A program made the position numbers and the translations under genes. From JBOGOC01 sp050747525 (GTDB taxonomy: Bacteria; Acidobacteriota; Polarisedimenticolia; JACPZX01; DASXTC01): a stretch of 37,871 nt of DNA. The stretch is from contig JBOGOC010000033.1 in assembly GCA_050747525.1 (NCBI GenBank), positions 1 through 37,871 on the forward strand, given 5' to 3'. This document shows positions 7,991 to 14,086 of this stretch, piece by piece. How positions within the stretch are numbered: the first letter of the stretch is position 1; the number at the start of each line of letters is the position of its first letter. Under the pieces are notes generated by a model. That model was not told where the DNA came from and did no database searches. It saw only the letters and a list, made by a program, of their open reading frames with translations.

Positions 7991-8090
7991 GCCCAACGCC
8001 CGAGATCAGCCGCGAGCGCCATGGCTACGACAGTTGCCGTGCGGCGCTAAGAAAGCGCCGCTCGCCGGCGGGTTCACGCTGGAGTTATGC
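7991..8090 (-). repeat. attC-like recombination site, 100 bp
   Basis: On the minus strand the boxes are GCATAAC (8084-8090) and GTTGGGC (7991-7997, a perfect GTTRRRY match). The inner arms pair over CCGGCGAGCG / CGCTCGCGG with bulges. The centre holds GGCAACTGTC, which recurs as GGCAACTG in the sites at 10489 and 11101. The stop codon (TAA) of the preceding GNAT gene lies inside the first box. Confidence 0.7.
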
Positions 8091-8618
8091 GGTTTTCAGT
8101 TTCCATAATGGCAGGCTGCGTCGAGTGTCGCCTGTGAGCGTCATGCCCAGCTTCGCGGCAAGCCGCTGTGATGCTACGTTGTCGCTGGGTACAGTAGCGC
8201 TAAGGGAGTTCACCCCAGGCTGAGCAAGCACCCACCCCGCGACAGCTGCCGCCGCCTCCAGAGCATATCCGCGTCTTCGACAGTGTTCCACCACACCCCA
8301 GCCGATCTCGACGTCTCCGTCACGGCTTGGCGGCCCTTTCAGATTGATCGAGCCAACGATAGATCGCGAGGAGCGCTCGACGATCAGGCGAATCCGCCAT
8401 GGAATATGGGCCGTGTCGGCAAGGAGATGACGTAGGTGCCAGGACAGGCCTTCCCTCGCCTCGCGTTCCTCCGGCCACCCTGGTGGGAAGTTCACGCCCG
8501 CTAAACGACCAGCCCGTTCGGCATCGCCAGCGACGAGCGCCTCAAGCTCATGTGGCAAGAGCACAACAAGGAGCAGTCTCTCCGTTTCGATCGTCACCGA
8601 GCGCCGGATAGCATTCAC
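8085..8618 (-). CDS. GNAT family N-acetyltransferase (RimJ/RimL-like), cassette-borne
   Basis: A 177-residue acetyltransferase of the Acetyltransf_3 type. It opens with the typical TIETERLLL strand, has IRLIVERSSRSIVGSINL in the middle, VEIGWGVVEHCRRRGYALEA as the acetyl-CoA loop (RRRGYA in place of RxxGxG/A), and ends with VPSDNVASQRLAAKLGM, the usual 'N-xx-S-xx-L/V-xx-K-x-GM' closing helix. RimJ/RimL-like enzymes acetylate protein N-termini or small amines, including some antibiotics; the substrate is unknown. The gene starts with GTG 21 bases after the GTTATGC box at 8640-8646 and its TAA stop falls in the first box of its own attC. Acetyltransferases are among the commonest genes carried by integron cassettes. 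Confidence 0.85.
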   Translation of the reverse strand: MNAIRRSVTIETERLLLVVLLPHELEALVAGDAERAGRLAGVNFPPGWPEEREAREGLSWHLRHLLADTAHIPWRIRLIVERSSRSIVGSINLKGPPSRDGDVEIGWGVVEHCRRRGYALEAAAAVAGWVLAQPGVNSLSATVPSDNVASQRLAAKLGMTLTGDTRRSLPLWKLKTA

Positions 8619-8639
8619 CTGTTCACTTCAATGTTATCC

Positions 8640-8699
8640 GCATAACGTCCAGCGTAACGCGCGGCGGGCGAATGCCCAACGCGCAACGGCGGGTTCGGC
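8640..8699 (-). repeat. Compact degenerate attC-like site, 60 bp
   Basis: On the minus strand it runs from GCCGAAC (8693-8699) to GTTATGC (8640-8646). Compared with the other sites it lacks the CACACCATGAA segment after the first box and most of the variable centre, but keeps CGCCCGCCGCGCGTTA on the second arm. The two arms pair less well than in the other sites, so it may be a worn or minimal site. Confidence 0.5.
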
Positions 8700-8704
8700 A
8701 GCGG

Positions 8705-9382
8705 TCACGATTCGTGACCCTGAGCCAGCTGGCGCTGGAAATCGAACTGAACTTCGACAAGTTCCGCCATCGGCACCGCTTTGCGCGAGCGCTCCTCGAT
8801 GGGCGGCCCCTTCGCCCAGAGAAATGGATAAATCGAGAAGGCCTGGTCGCCGGCCAACGTGGAGACGTCGGCGGGCCACTCCGGCCAGCGCTGTCCAGCG
8901 TAAAATGTTCCTAGGTCTCCTTGAAGCGTCCATTGAACGAATTCGGAGTAACCCCTCTCGAGTGATTCCCACTCCAGGCGGTCAGGAGCGAAGTAGTGGA
9001 CGTGCCCTTGAGGACCGTCGAGCGCTCCACCATTAATGGCGAAGGAACCCCCGACAACATCGTCGGCAACGATGAGGATAGGCGGTGGGGACTCTGCTTC
9101 AATCCAGGTCCTGCCCTTGTTCCAGCCAGGCAGGGTCCTTGGTAGTCGAGGATGCCCGGACGCCAGTATGCGCAACCAGCCTCCGTCGATCAGGAGGCCG
9201 CCAGTCTCGTAGACCACCGCCCCCATCGGAGAGCGAGTCGTGACCTGCAGCTCCTCGAGCACGGACGATCGACCTGGATCGCTCGCCGGGAGAACCTCAA
9301 CTCGGTTCGACGCTGCCGCAATCCACTCTCGAACGAGCGGCCAAGCGGGATCGTCGGATAGTAAGTCCTTCAAGCTTCGCAC
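8705..9382 (-). CDS. DUF2625 family protein, cassette-borne
   Basis: A 225-residue soluble protein that matches the DUF2625 family as I remember it: RSLKDLL at the start, DPAWPLVREWI, then TTRSPMGAVVYETGGLLIDG, WLRILASGHPRLPR, PPILIVADDVVGGSFAINGG, HYFAPDRLEWESL and the closing FDFQRQLAQ. The function of the family is unknown; the fold resembles the SMI1/KNR4-like and immunity proteins in general feel, but I cannot show a relation. The GTG at 9382 is chosen because GAGG lies eight bases upstream and the frame further upstream runs through the attC site at 9395-9490. Its stop is six bases beyond the next attC box. Confidence 0.82.
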   Translation of the reverse strand: MRSLKDLLSDDPAWPLVREWIAAASNRVEVLPASDPGRSSVLEELQVTTRSPMGAVVYETGGLLIDGGWLRILASGHPRLPRTLPGWNKGRTWIEAESPPPILIVADDVVGGSFAINGGALDGPQGHVHYFAPDRLEWESLERGYSEFVQWTLQGDLGTFYAGQRWPEWPADVSTLAGDQAFSIYPFLWAKGPPIEERSRKAVPMAELVEVQFDFQRQLAQGHES

Positions 9383-9394
9383 GGGCCCTCGTCT

Positions 9395-9490
9395 GCCGAA
9401 CGCCCAGCATAACCCGCGGCGGGCGAACGCCCGAAGCGAGATTTTGGTGGCCGCCGTCCGCCCGCCGTCGGGTTCATGGTGTGGTTCGGC
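9395..9490 (-). repeat. attC-like recombination site, 96 bp
   Basis: On the minus strand it runs from box GCCGAAC (9484-9490) to GTTCGGC (9395-9401), which are exact reverse complements. The inner arms are ACCATGAACCCGACGGCGGG and CCCGCCGCGGGTTATGCT, pairing with one-base bulges G and A on the first arm. The variable centre differs from the other sites. Confidence 0.75.
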
Positions 9491-9498
9491 GGCTCGTT

Positions 9499-9963
9499 CT
9501 AACGCTGGCGCGCCGCTTGGGCGATCTGTACCCACCGGTCCGGCGAGATCTTCGCAACAATCTCCCCGATGACGTCCAACGCCAACTCGTCCGCTGTCTT
9601 GAAGCGGATGCAAGCCTTACCCATATTCAGTTTCTTGCCTGCCGCTCGGAAGCCGTCTGATAGGTGCTTGCCCAACGCGCTATCGGCATAAACGGGCATC
9701 AGGTGCAACGAGAGGTATGACTTCTCGGGCGCAAGCGCGACGTACCAGAGTGGGTGTCCGTTGTAAGTGTCTGAATAGCGTTCCAAGGGAACCTGGTACA
9801 CGAGCATGTTCTTGCTGATGACTTCCTCGTAGCCTGGAGGCAGGCACCGCTTAACCGCCTCCCGCACACGTTCGACTTCCCGGCGGCGTTCCACTGGAAG
9901 GCCGGACAGGAAGGTGGAGATAGCCGTTGAGGTCAGCTTACGAGTCATAGCTGGCACCTTCAT
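9499..9963 (-). CDS. DUF1801 domain protein, cassette-borne
   Basis: A 154-residue protein of the DUF1801 (YdhG-like) group. The pattern is clear: an N-terminal helix with LPVERRREVERVREAVKRCLPPGYEEVISKN, then MLVYQVPLERY, PLWYVALAPEKSYLSLHLMPVY, and GKACIRFKTADEL. These proteins adopt a frataxin-like fold and some members are called iron chaperones; the true role is unsettled. ATG 9963 overlaps the upstream stop as ATGA, and a second ATG at 9948 has AAGGTG about seven bases ahead and may be the real start. It shares a cassette with the upstream secreted protein, since no attC lies between them. A second DUF1801 gene, not similar enough to be a recent copy, is at 21223-21567. Confidence 0.83.
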   Translation of the reverse strand: MKVPAMTRKLTSTAISTFLSGLPVERRREVERVREAVKRCLPPGYEEVISKNMLVYQVPLERYSDTYNGHPLWYVALAPEKSYLSLHLMPVYADSALGKHLSDGFRAAGKKLNMGKACIRFKTADELALDVIGEIVAKISPDRWVQIAQAARQR

Positions 9964-10481
9964 TCAGGGGCCGGCACCTTGGCAACTAGAGCGCGTATTT
10001 CAGGTAACATTGCTTCCCCGTAGTCCATATCCGCGAGACATGCAGTGTACGGTGGATGCGTGTCACAGCAGGGTGCATGAACCCATAGGTCGAGAGCTTG
10101 ACTTGGATTCTTTGGGCTGCAAACTTCGGAGGCAACACCTTTCAACCACACTCTCGTGTTTTCCTGAACGCGCGCCCATCGCTCCTCAGCCGTTACACCG
10201 GCGATGCCGGTACCCGACCTAGAAGGAACGAGCCTGAGTTCCCAGGTCACCTGTCCTATAAGGACCGTTCCTGGCCATCTCTCTTCTGACGTCTTCGCGA
10301 GTCCGGTGAATCGCCCCATCGGCTTTGCTGATTCGGCAGCCTCTAGGTAAGGCCGGGCGCTCTCACATCGAAGGACATGTACCTTGACAACCCGCCCGGG
10401 CCTATAGACACAGTCTGCCGAAGCATCGGCAAACATCAGCGCAGCGGCCAACCATGTGTATACCGCACTTGTGGTCTTCAT
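9960..10481 (-). CDS. Secreted hypothetical protein, cassette-borne
   Basis: A 173-residue protein with a likely signal peptide (MKTTSAVYTWLAAALMFADA, cleavage near ASA-DC) and six Cys in the mature part, including PCCDTHPPYTAC, suggesting disulphides in the periplasm. A central segment (GTVLIGQVTWELRLVPSR) reads like the beta-strands of a small periplasmic domain, but I recognise no family. The ATG at 10481 lies eight bases from the GTTAGCT box at 10489-10495, as expected for a cassette gene. The stop overlaps the start of the DUF1801 gene by four bases, so the two are translationally coupled in one two-gene cassette. Confidence 0.75.
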   Translation of the reverse strand: MKTTSAVYTWLAAALMFADASADCVYRPGRVVKVHVLRCESARPYLEAAESAKPMGRFTGLAKTSEERWPGTVLIGQVTWELRLVPSRSGTGIAGVTAEERWARVQENTRVWLKGVASEVCSPKNPSQALDLWVHAPCCDTHPPYTACLADMDYGEAMLPEIRALVAKVPAPE

Positions 10482-10488
10482 AGAGTCC

Positions 10489-10611
10489 AGCTAACGCCCA
10501 CCATAACCCGCGGCGGGCGGTCCAACTTCATCGACGATAGCACCGCCGCCACAGTTGCCGCGTGGCAGTAACGACGCCCCGCCCGCCGTCGGGTTCATGG
10601 TGTAGTTAGCC
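10489..10611 (-). repeat. attC-like recombination site, 123 bp
   Basis: On the minus strand it runs from box GGCTAAC (10605-10611) to GTTAGCT (10489-10495). The inner arms ACCATGAACCCGACGGCGGG and CCCGCCGCGGGTTATGGT pair over about 20 bp with two single-base bulges (G and A), both on the first arm, the pattern of extrahelical bases in attC. It has the same length as the site at 11101 and the two are highly similar, including the centre with GGCAACTG. Confidence 0.8.
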
Positions 10612-11084
10612 AGCCCCAATCCAGGAGGTGCAGGTTGCTTCGCTTCATCGAGGGGAACTCGGGCTCCGTCGCCCTTCGTGATGAACTGGTAGAAGTCGTG
10701 CATGTAGCCGTCGACTACGCGCATGACGTTCCCGGTGCCGCACCCCTTTGCAGGAACCTGCCTTTCTGGGTGTGGGTCGCTGGTCACAACCTCGACCCAC
10801 GGCCGACGCTCACGGTCCAGTTGGATGATGTACACGCCGCCGGTTTCGAGGGGTCGATAGAGCCATTCTGGTCGTTTCAGGGGAAAGGTTCCAAGTTCCG
10901 CATCACCCTTGACGACTTCCAAGACCTTCAGGAGGTCGCCCGACTCATCATGTTTCTCACACCTGGCAACCACGATGAACGGCGCCGTCTCCGAGGCCAC
11001 TCCGAATGGGGTCGCCCAGTTGGCGAAGAGGGATGTAGAGCTCAGCACAGCAACCAGCGCCGGGATCATTCCTCGTCTTCTCAT
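10491..11084 (-). CDS. Secreted hypothetical protein whose frame runs through its attC
   Basis: A 197-residue protein with a signal peptide (MIPALVAVLSSTSLFA region) and a mature domain containing PFIVVARCEKH, LLKVLEVVKGDAELGTF and VYIIQLDRER. That pattern (short beta-strands around a 'V-xxx-xxKG' core) recalls small TIMP/NTR-like periplasmic domains, a weak guess. The last ~38 residues (from ANYTMNPTAGG on) are encoded by the attC site itself, and the TAG stop lies in the terminal GTTAGCT box. So the tail is probably not part of the ancestral protein. ATG 11084 or the in-frame ATG 11069 may be the start. It is the single gene of its cassette. Confidence 0.7.
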   Translation of the reverse strand: MRRRGMIPALVAVLSSTSLFANWATPFGVASETAPFIVVARCEKHDESGDLLKVLEVVKGDAELGTFPLKRPEWLYRPLETGGVYIIQLDRERRPWVEVVTSDPHPERQVPAKGCGTGNVMRVVDGYMHDFYQFITKGDGARVPLDEAKQPAPPGLGLANYTMNPTAGGASLLPRGNCGGGAIVDEVGPPAAGYGGR

Positions 11085-11100
11085 TCTTTGAGCCTTGTCT

Positions 11101-11223
11101 GGCTAACGTTCACCATAACCCGCGGCGGGCGGTCCAACTTCTTCGACACTGTTAGAACCCTCCCAGTTGCCGTGCGGCAGCAAGGACGCCCCGCCCGCCG
11201 TCGGGTTCATGGTGTTGTTGGGC
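11101..11223 (-). repeat. attC-like recombination site, 123 bp
   Basis: On the minus strand it runs from GCCCAAC (11217-11223, perfect RYYYAAC) to GTTAGCC (11101-11107). The inner arms ACCATGAACCCGACGGCGGG and CCCGCCGCGGGTTATGGT pair with two single-base bulges on the first arm. It is the best-formed site in the array and nearly a copy of the one at 10489-10611. Confidence 0.82.
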
Positions 11224-11229
11224 GGGCCG

Positions 11230-11676
11230 TCACTTTGTTGCCCGCATCTCGAGCTTGATTGCGCCATGTGACCGTTTCGCACAGTTTCTGAGCCCAACGC
11301 CGACGTCACCCCACTTGAGGTGGCCAATAAGACTCCCAGCAACGCCCGTAGTACTGCTGCAGATATTGGTCAGCGGAAGTGTGAACGGTGATTCTTCACC
11401 GATGCTGACGCGCACAGGGTCCGCTAACGGTACCCACTGTGAGCTTGATGGTTGCTGCGAAGCCGCGACAACTGCGAGCTCCAGGCGCTGGACGAGACAT
11501 GTGAAGCGATAGCCGTCCTTGGGCCACTGAGGCGACGACTTGTCGAGGGGAATGGTGACAGTAATCGGCTTGTCGCATTCGAGCGAGATGGTTTCGGACC
11601 ATGTGCAAGGCTGAAGGGTCATGAATGCGCCGCCAAGTAGTACGGCTCTGACCAGCTCAGCGCATCTATCGCGCAT
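11230..11676 (-). CDS. Secreted hypothetical protein, first cassette of the array
   Basis: A 148-residue protein with a signal-peptide-like N-terminus (LVRAVLLGGAFMTLQPCTWS) and a mature part with CDKPITVTIPLDKSS, GYRFTCLVQRLELAVV and FTLPLTNICSS, which reads as a beta-rich exported domain with paired Cys. No family recognised. The ATG at 11676 has AGGGGG upstream and lies 23 bases from the GTTGGGC box at 11700-11706. Its TGA is six bases before its own attC. It is the rightmost and so, in the reading direction, first cassette gene. Confidence 0.72.
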   Translation of the reverse strand: MRDRCAELVRAVLLGGAFMTLQPCTWSETISLECDKPITVTIPLDKSSPQWPKDGYRFTCLVQRLELAVVAASQQPSSSQWVPLADPVRVSIGEESPFTLPLTNICSSTTGVAGSLIGHLKWGDVGVGLRNCAKRSHGAIKLEMRATK

Positions 11677-11699
11677 CTTGCCCCCTGTCGCTGAGCACC

Positions 11700-11706
11700 G
11701 CCCAAC
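11700..11706 (-). other. Right-hand cassette junction core (GTTGGGC), possible attI or secondary site
   Basis: A perfect GTTRRRY core on the minus strand directly ahead of the first cassette gene, without an attC palindrome upstream of it. This is what an attI site, or a non-attC target that received a cassette, would look like. No integrase gene follows, so the assignment is open. Confidence 0.4.
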
Positions 11707-11939
11707 TACAAATGGACTGTTCTGTGTAAGACGACTTCCTGTTGAAACACCTCCGGACCGGACGAAACCGATCTAATCCGGCCGGCTCCGGTGTGGGCGT
11801 GCGTAAGCCATTGTATACGCTCATCCTGGGGGCGCGGCCATGCCGTTTGGGGCGACCGGGATAGGCTGCAGACGAACCCGGTCTAAGACGTAGAGGCCGC
11901 GCCGTCGGGGCCGGGGGGTGGGGGGGTGAGGTGTACGAA
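11707..11939. other. Non-coding stretch next to the cassette array, with G-rich run
   Basis: These 233 bases hold no convincing gene on either strand. At 11907-11926 there are three G runs of 4, 6 and 7 bases (GGGG-CC-GGGGGG-T-GGGGGGG) that could form a G-quadruplex. On the minus strand TATACAAT occurs near 11808-11816, an isolated promoter-like hexamer without a good -35. If the array once had an integrase and Pc promoter, this is where they would have been. Confidence 0.4.
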
Positions 11940-12236
11940 TCAGACGAGGGTGCCCAGCCGAAGCTCCCAGCGGACGGCCCGGGTGGTCCGTAGCAGGTCA
12001 TGCCGTGTCCAGGGGTCCTCCTCCAGGCGGGAAACGGCCTCGTCGGGAGTCGCCGCGCGCACGACGAGCAGCACGTCGGGCGTCCCTTCCAGCGGGCCTC
12101 CCAGGACGACGAACCCCTCCTCCACCAGGGAATTCATGAACGATCGGTGGGCCGCCCAGTCGGCCTGCTGCTCCAACGGTAAACCATCCTTCCAAGCCGG
12201 CCCGCGCGTGCGCGTCACCGCGAAGTGATTGGTCAT
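11940..12236 (-). CDS. YciI-family protein
   Basis: A 98-residue dimeric ferredoxin-like protein of the YCII family: it starts FAVTRTRGPAW, has the conserved His in WAAHRSFMNSLVEEGFVVLGGPL and the acidic pair in EAVSRLEEDPW. YciI-like proteins are small enzymes or binding proteins of mostly unknown role (some are dechlorinases or sit in sigma-factor systems, where they act on small carbonyl compounds). The ATG at 12236 follows the cupin gene stop by 12 bases, so it is the last gene of the long minus-strand operon that begins at 19086. Confidence 0.88.
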   Translation of the reverse strand: MTNHFAVTRTRGPAWKDGLPLEQQADWAAHRSFMNSLVEEGFVVLGGPLEGTPDVLLVVRAATPDEAVSRLEEDPWTRHDLLRTTRAVRWELRLGTLV

Positions 12237-12248
12237 GGCGATCCCGCG

Positions 12249-12617
12249 CTACGCCCTGGCGTAGTGCTCCGCTCCCATGAAGTGCAGCGACACGTACGGC
12301 CGGTCGCCCACCACCCAGCTGTCGTGGGGAACGGCGGCGACGTGGAACAGCGACCCTTCGGTCAGCTCGATGACGCGCCCGTCGGTGAAGGCCACGGTGG
12401 CCGTGCCCGACACCACCATCCCCACGTGCTCCACCGTGCAGTGAGAGGCCCCCACCGTCGGCCCGACGTGCGCGGACCATTTCCAGCCGGGCTCGTACCG
12501 GGCGCGCCCCAGTACCATCGAGCCGAGGCGGACGATTTCCAGGCGCCCCTTTTCGAACACGCGGACCTCATCGGGAGCGTCGAACCGCTTCAAGATGACG
12601 TCGAGGTCAGTGTCCAT
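12249..12617 (-). CDS. Cupin domain protein
   Basis: A 122-residue single-domain cupin. The two cupin motifs are visible: GWKWSAHVGP...HCTVEHVGMVVSG (metal-binding His residues and the G(X)5HXH-like region) and LFHVAAVPHDSWVVG with the later His. Such proteins bind a metal and act as isomerases, dioxygenases or sensors; the substrate here is not known. Its start overlaps the end of the SRPBCC gene by 11 bases, a sign of translational coupling. Confidence 0.85.
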   Translation of the reverse strand: MDTDLDVILKRFDAPDEVRVFEKGRLEIVRLGSMVLGRARYEPGWKWSAHVGPTVGASHCTVEHVGMVVSGTATVAFTDGRVIELTEGSLFHVAAVPHDSWVVGDRPYVSLHFMGAEHYARA

Positions 12618-13047
12618 GCGATTCGGCGAACGTCTTGAAGGCGTTGATCACCTTCTGGTTCTGGGCGCGGATCATGCCGCCCATGAGAAACGTCAGGACC
12701 TTCATCACGCCCGAGCTCTTGAACTCGGTGTCCACGATCCAGCGCGTCGTGGCTCCCTTGTCGATGAAGCGGTTCCTGATCCACGAGGTCCCCATCTTCG
12801 AGGCGTAGGTGCCAGAGAACTCGTCCGGCAGGCTCCTGACCGTGATGGTCTCCATCAGCTCAAACTGGCCCTTGCCCGCGCGATAGACGAGGCGTGACGT
12901 GGCTCCCGGCTGGCCGGGAGTGCCGGAGACGGGCTCGAACTTCAGCAGGTCGGGCATCCACCTCATCAGGTTGGCGGGATCGTCGAACAATGCGACCACC
13001 CGGCCGCGCGGCGCCGCGATCTCCACTTCGACGGAATGCTTCATCAT
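12607..13047 (-). CDS. SRPBCC (START-like) family protein
   Basis: A 146-residue hydrophobic-pocket protein of the SRPBCC/polyketide-cyclase superfamily: VEVEIAAPRGRVVALFDDPANLMRWMPDL is the usual first strand and helix, followed by alternating strands (RLVYRAGKGQFELMETI, FSGTYASK, TRWIVDTEFK) and a long C-terminal helix ending NAFKTFAESH. Members bind lipids or aromatic ligands, or act as cyclases or toxin modules. The function cannot be narrowed from the sequence. ATG 13047 has GGGAG upstream. Position in the operon between an alcohol dehydrogenase and a cupin suggests a shared small-molecule pathway, but this is inference. Confidence 0.85.
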   Translation of the reverse strand: MMKHSVEVEIAAPRGRVVALFDDPANLMRWMPDLLKFEPVSGTPGQPGATSRLVYRAGKGQFELMETITVRSLPDEFSGTYASKMGTSWIRNRFIDKGATTRWIVDTEFKSSGVMKVLTFLMGGMIRAQNQKVINAFKTFAESHGH

Positions 13048-13059
13048 TTTTTCTCCCGA

Positions 13060-14076
13060 TCACCGTTCCATGTTCAGCACGACCCGGAAGCGTGCCTTGC
13101 CGCTCATCATACGGTCGTAGGCCTCGCCGGCACGATTCAGCGGATAGACCTCGTTCATCGGCCGGACCCCCTGGAGCTCACTGAAGGCGAGCGTGTCCTG
13201 CGTATCGATCGACGTTCCCGAATACCATCCCGTCACCGATCGGCGTCCCGAAAGGAGGGCGACCGGCGAAACCTGCATCGAGGCGGCGGCTCCCAGCACC
13301 ATCAGGGTCCCCTTGGGGGCCAGCCCTCCCTGCACGGCGCTCATGGCTTCGCCGCTGGTCACCGTGGCAAGGATGACCGCGGCGCCTCCCAGCTCGAGCA
13401 GCGCGGCCGCCGGGTCCTGCGCCTGGCTGTCGATGTAGACCGAGGCGCCCAGCTTGCGGGCCAGCGGCTCTTTGTCCCTGCCGCGTGCGATGCCGACCGT
13501 GTGGAAGCCCATTTTCGACGCGTACTGCACCCCGAGGTGGCCCAGCCCTCCCAATCCCAGAATGGCCACGACGTCGCCCGGCCGCGCGCCGCTGTTGCGT
13601 AGCGCGTTGAAGGTGGTGAGCCCGGCGCACATCAGAGGAGCCGACTCGACGGCGCCGAGCCCGGCCGGCATCGCCGCCACCGCGCTGAGGGGAGCCAGCA
13701 GGAAGTCGGCATAGCCGCCATCGAACGTGATGCCGGTCACCTGGCCGGTCACGCACGCGAAGAAGTCTCCGCGCCGGCAGTGCCGGCACCGCCCGCAGTA
13801 GCCGCCGTTCCAGCCGACCCCGACCTTCTGCCCTGTCTCCCAACCATCGACACCGGGGCCCAGCGCGTCGATCACGCCGGCCACCTCGTGTCCAGGCACC
13901 CTGGGGTACGACAGCCCCGGAAAGCCTCCTTCCTTGACCAGCGCATCGCTGTGGCAGACCCCGCAGGCTTGCACGCGAATCCGCACCGATCCGGGGCCAG
14001 GCTCGGGGATACGCCGCTCGACTATCTCCAAAGGCCCGCCGGGGCGTGACACCTGCGCCGCGCGCATCATGGCCAT
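13060..14076 (-). CDS. Zinc-dependent alcohol dehydrogenase (MDR family)
   Basis: A 338-residue medium-chain dehydrogenase/reductase. Catalytic zinc ligands are Cys41 (GVCHSD), His63-Glu64 (GHEVAG) and Cys150 (PLMCAG). The structural zinc lobe is Cys94, Cys97, Cys100 and Cys108 (C-x2-C-x2-C-x7-C). The NAD(P) site is GLGGLGHLG at about 174-182. It probably oxidises alcohols or reduces aldehydes in the cytoplasm; this type is often close to the AdhP/AdhT branch. The ATG at 14076 has AGGAG upstream and lies ten bases after the TPR gene; a longer frame runs into that gene and is not used. Confidence 0.92.
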   Translation of the reverse strand: MAMMRAAQVSRPGGPLEIVERRIPEPGPGSVRIRVQACGVCHSDALVKEGGFPGLSYPRVPGHEVAGVIDALGPGVDGWETGQKVGVGWNGGYCGRCRHCRRGDFFACVTGQVTGITFDGGYADFLLAPLSAVAAMPAGLGAVESAPLMCAGLTTFNALRNSGARPGDVVAILGLGGLGHLGVQYASKMGFHTVGIARGRDKEPLARKLGASVYIDSQAQDPAAALLELGGAAVILATVTSGEAMSAVQGGLAPKGTLMVLGAAASMQVSPVALLSGRRSVTGWYSGTSIDTQDTLAFSELQGVRPMNEVYPLNRAGEAYDRMMSGKARFRVVLNMER

Positions 14077-14086
14077 GGGTTCTCCT

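Larger units (their letters stand above)
7662..11706 (-). mobile_element. Integron-type gene cassette array without integrase (CALIN-like)
   Basis: Seven small genes, all on the minus strand, are separated by five imperfect palindromes (60-123 bp), with a half-site at the left end and a bare GTTGGGC core at the right. The palindromes show attC traits: terminal boxes of the RYYYAAC / GTTRRRY type (for example GCCCAAC, GTTGGGC), long complementary inner arms, a variable centre, and single-base bulges confined to one arm. Genes start 12-30 bases after one box and end just before the next, as in integron cassettes. No intI is found between the right end (11706) and the unrelated YciI gene at 11940. 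On established usage this would be a cluster of attC sites lacking an integrase. Confidence 0.75.

Noticed and set aside
7648..11706. The palindromes as a transposon (MITE) or REP-type repeat family
   Set aside because: They have no target-site duplications, lie strictly between same-strand small genes, and show attC-type ends and one-sided bulges.
11666..12001. A 111-codon minus-strand frame across 11707-11939
   Set aside because: Pro/Arg/Ser-rich, no recognisable motif, and it overlaps a real gene at each end; read as non-coding.
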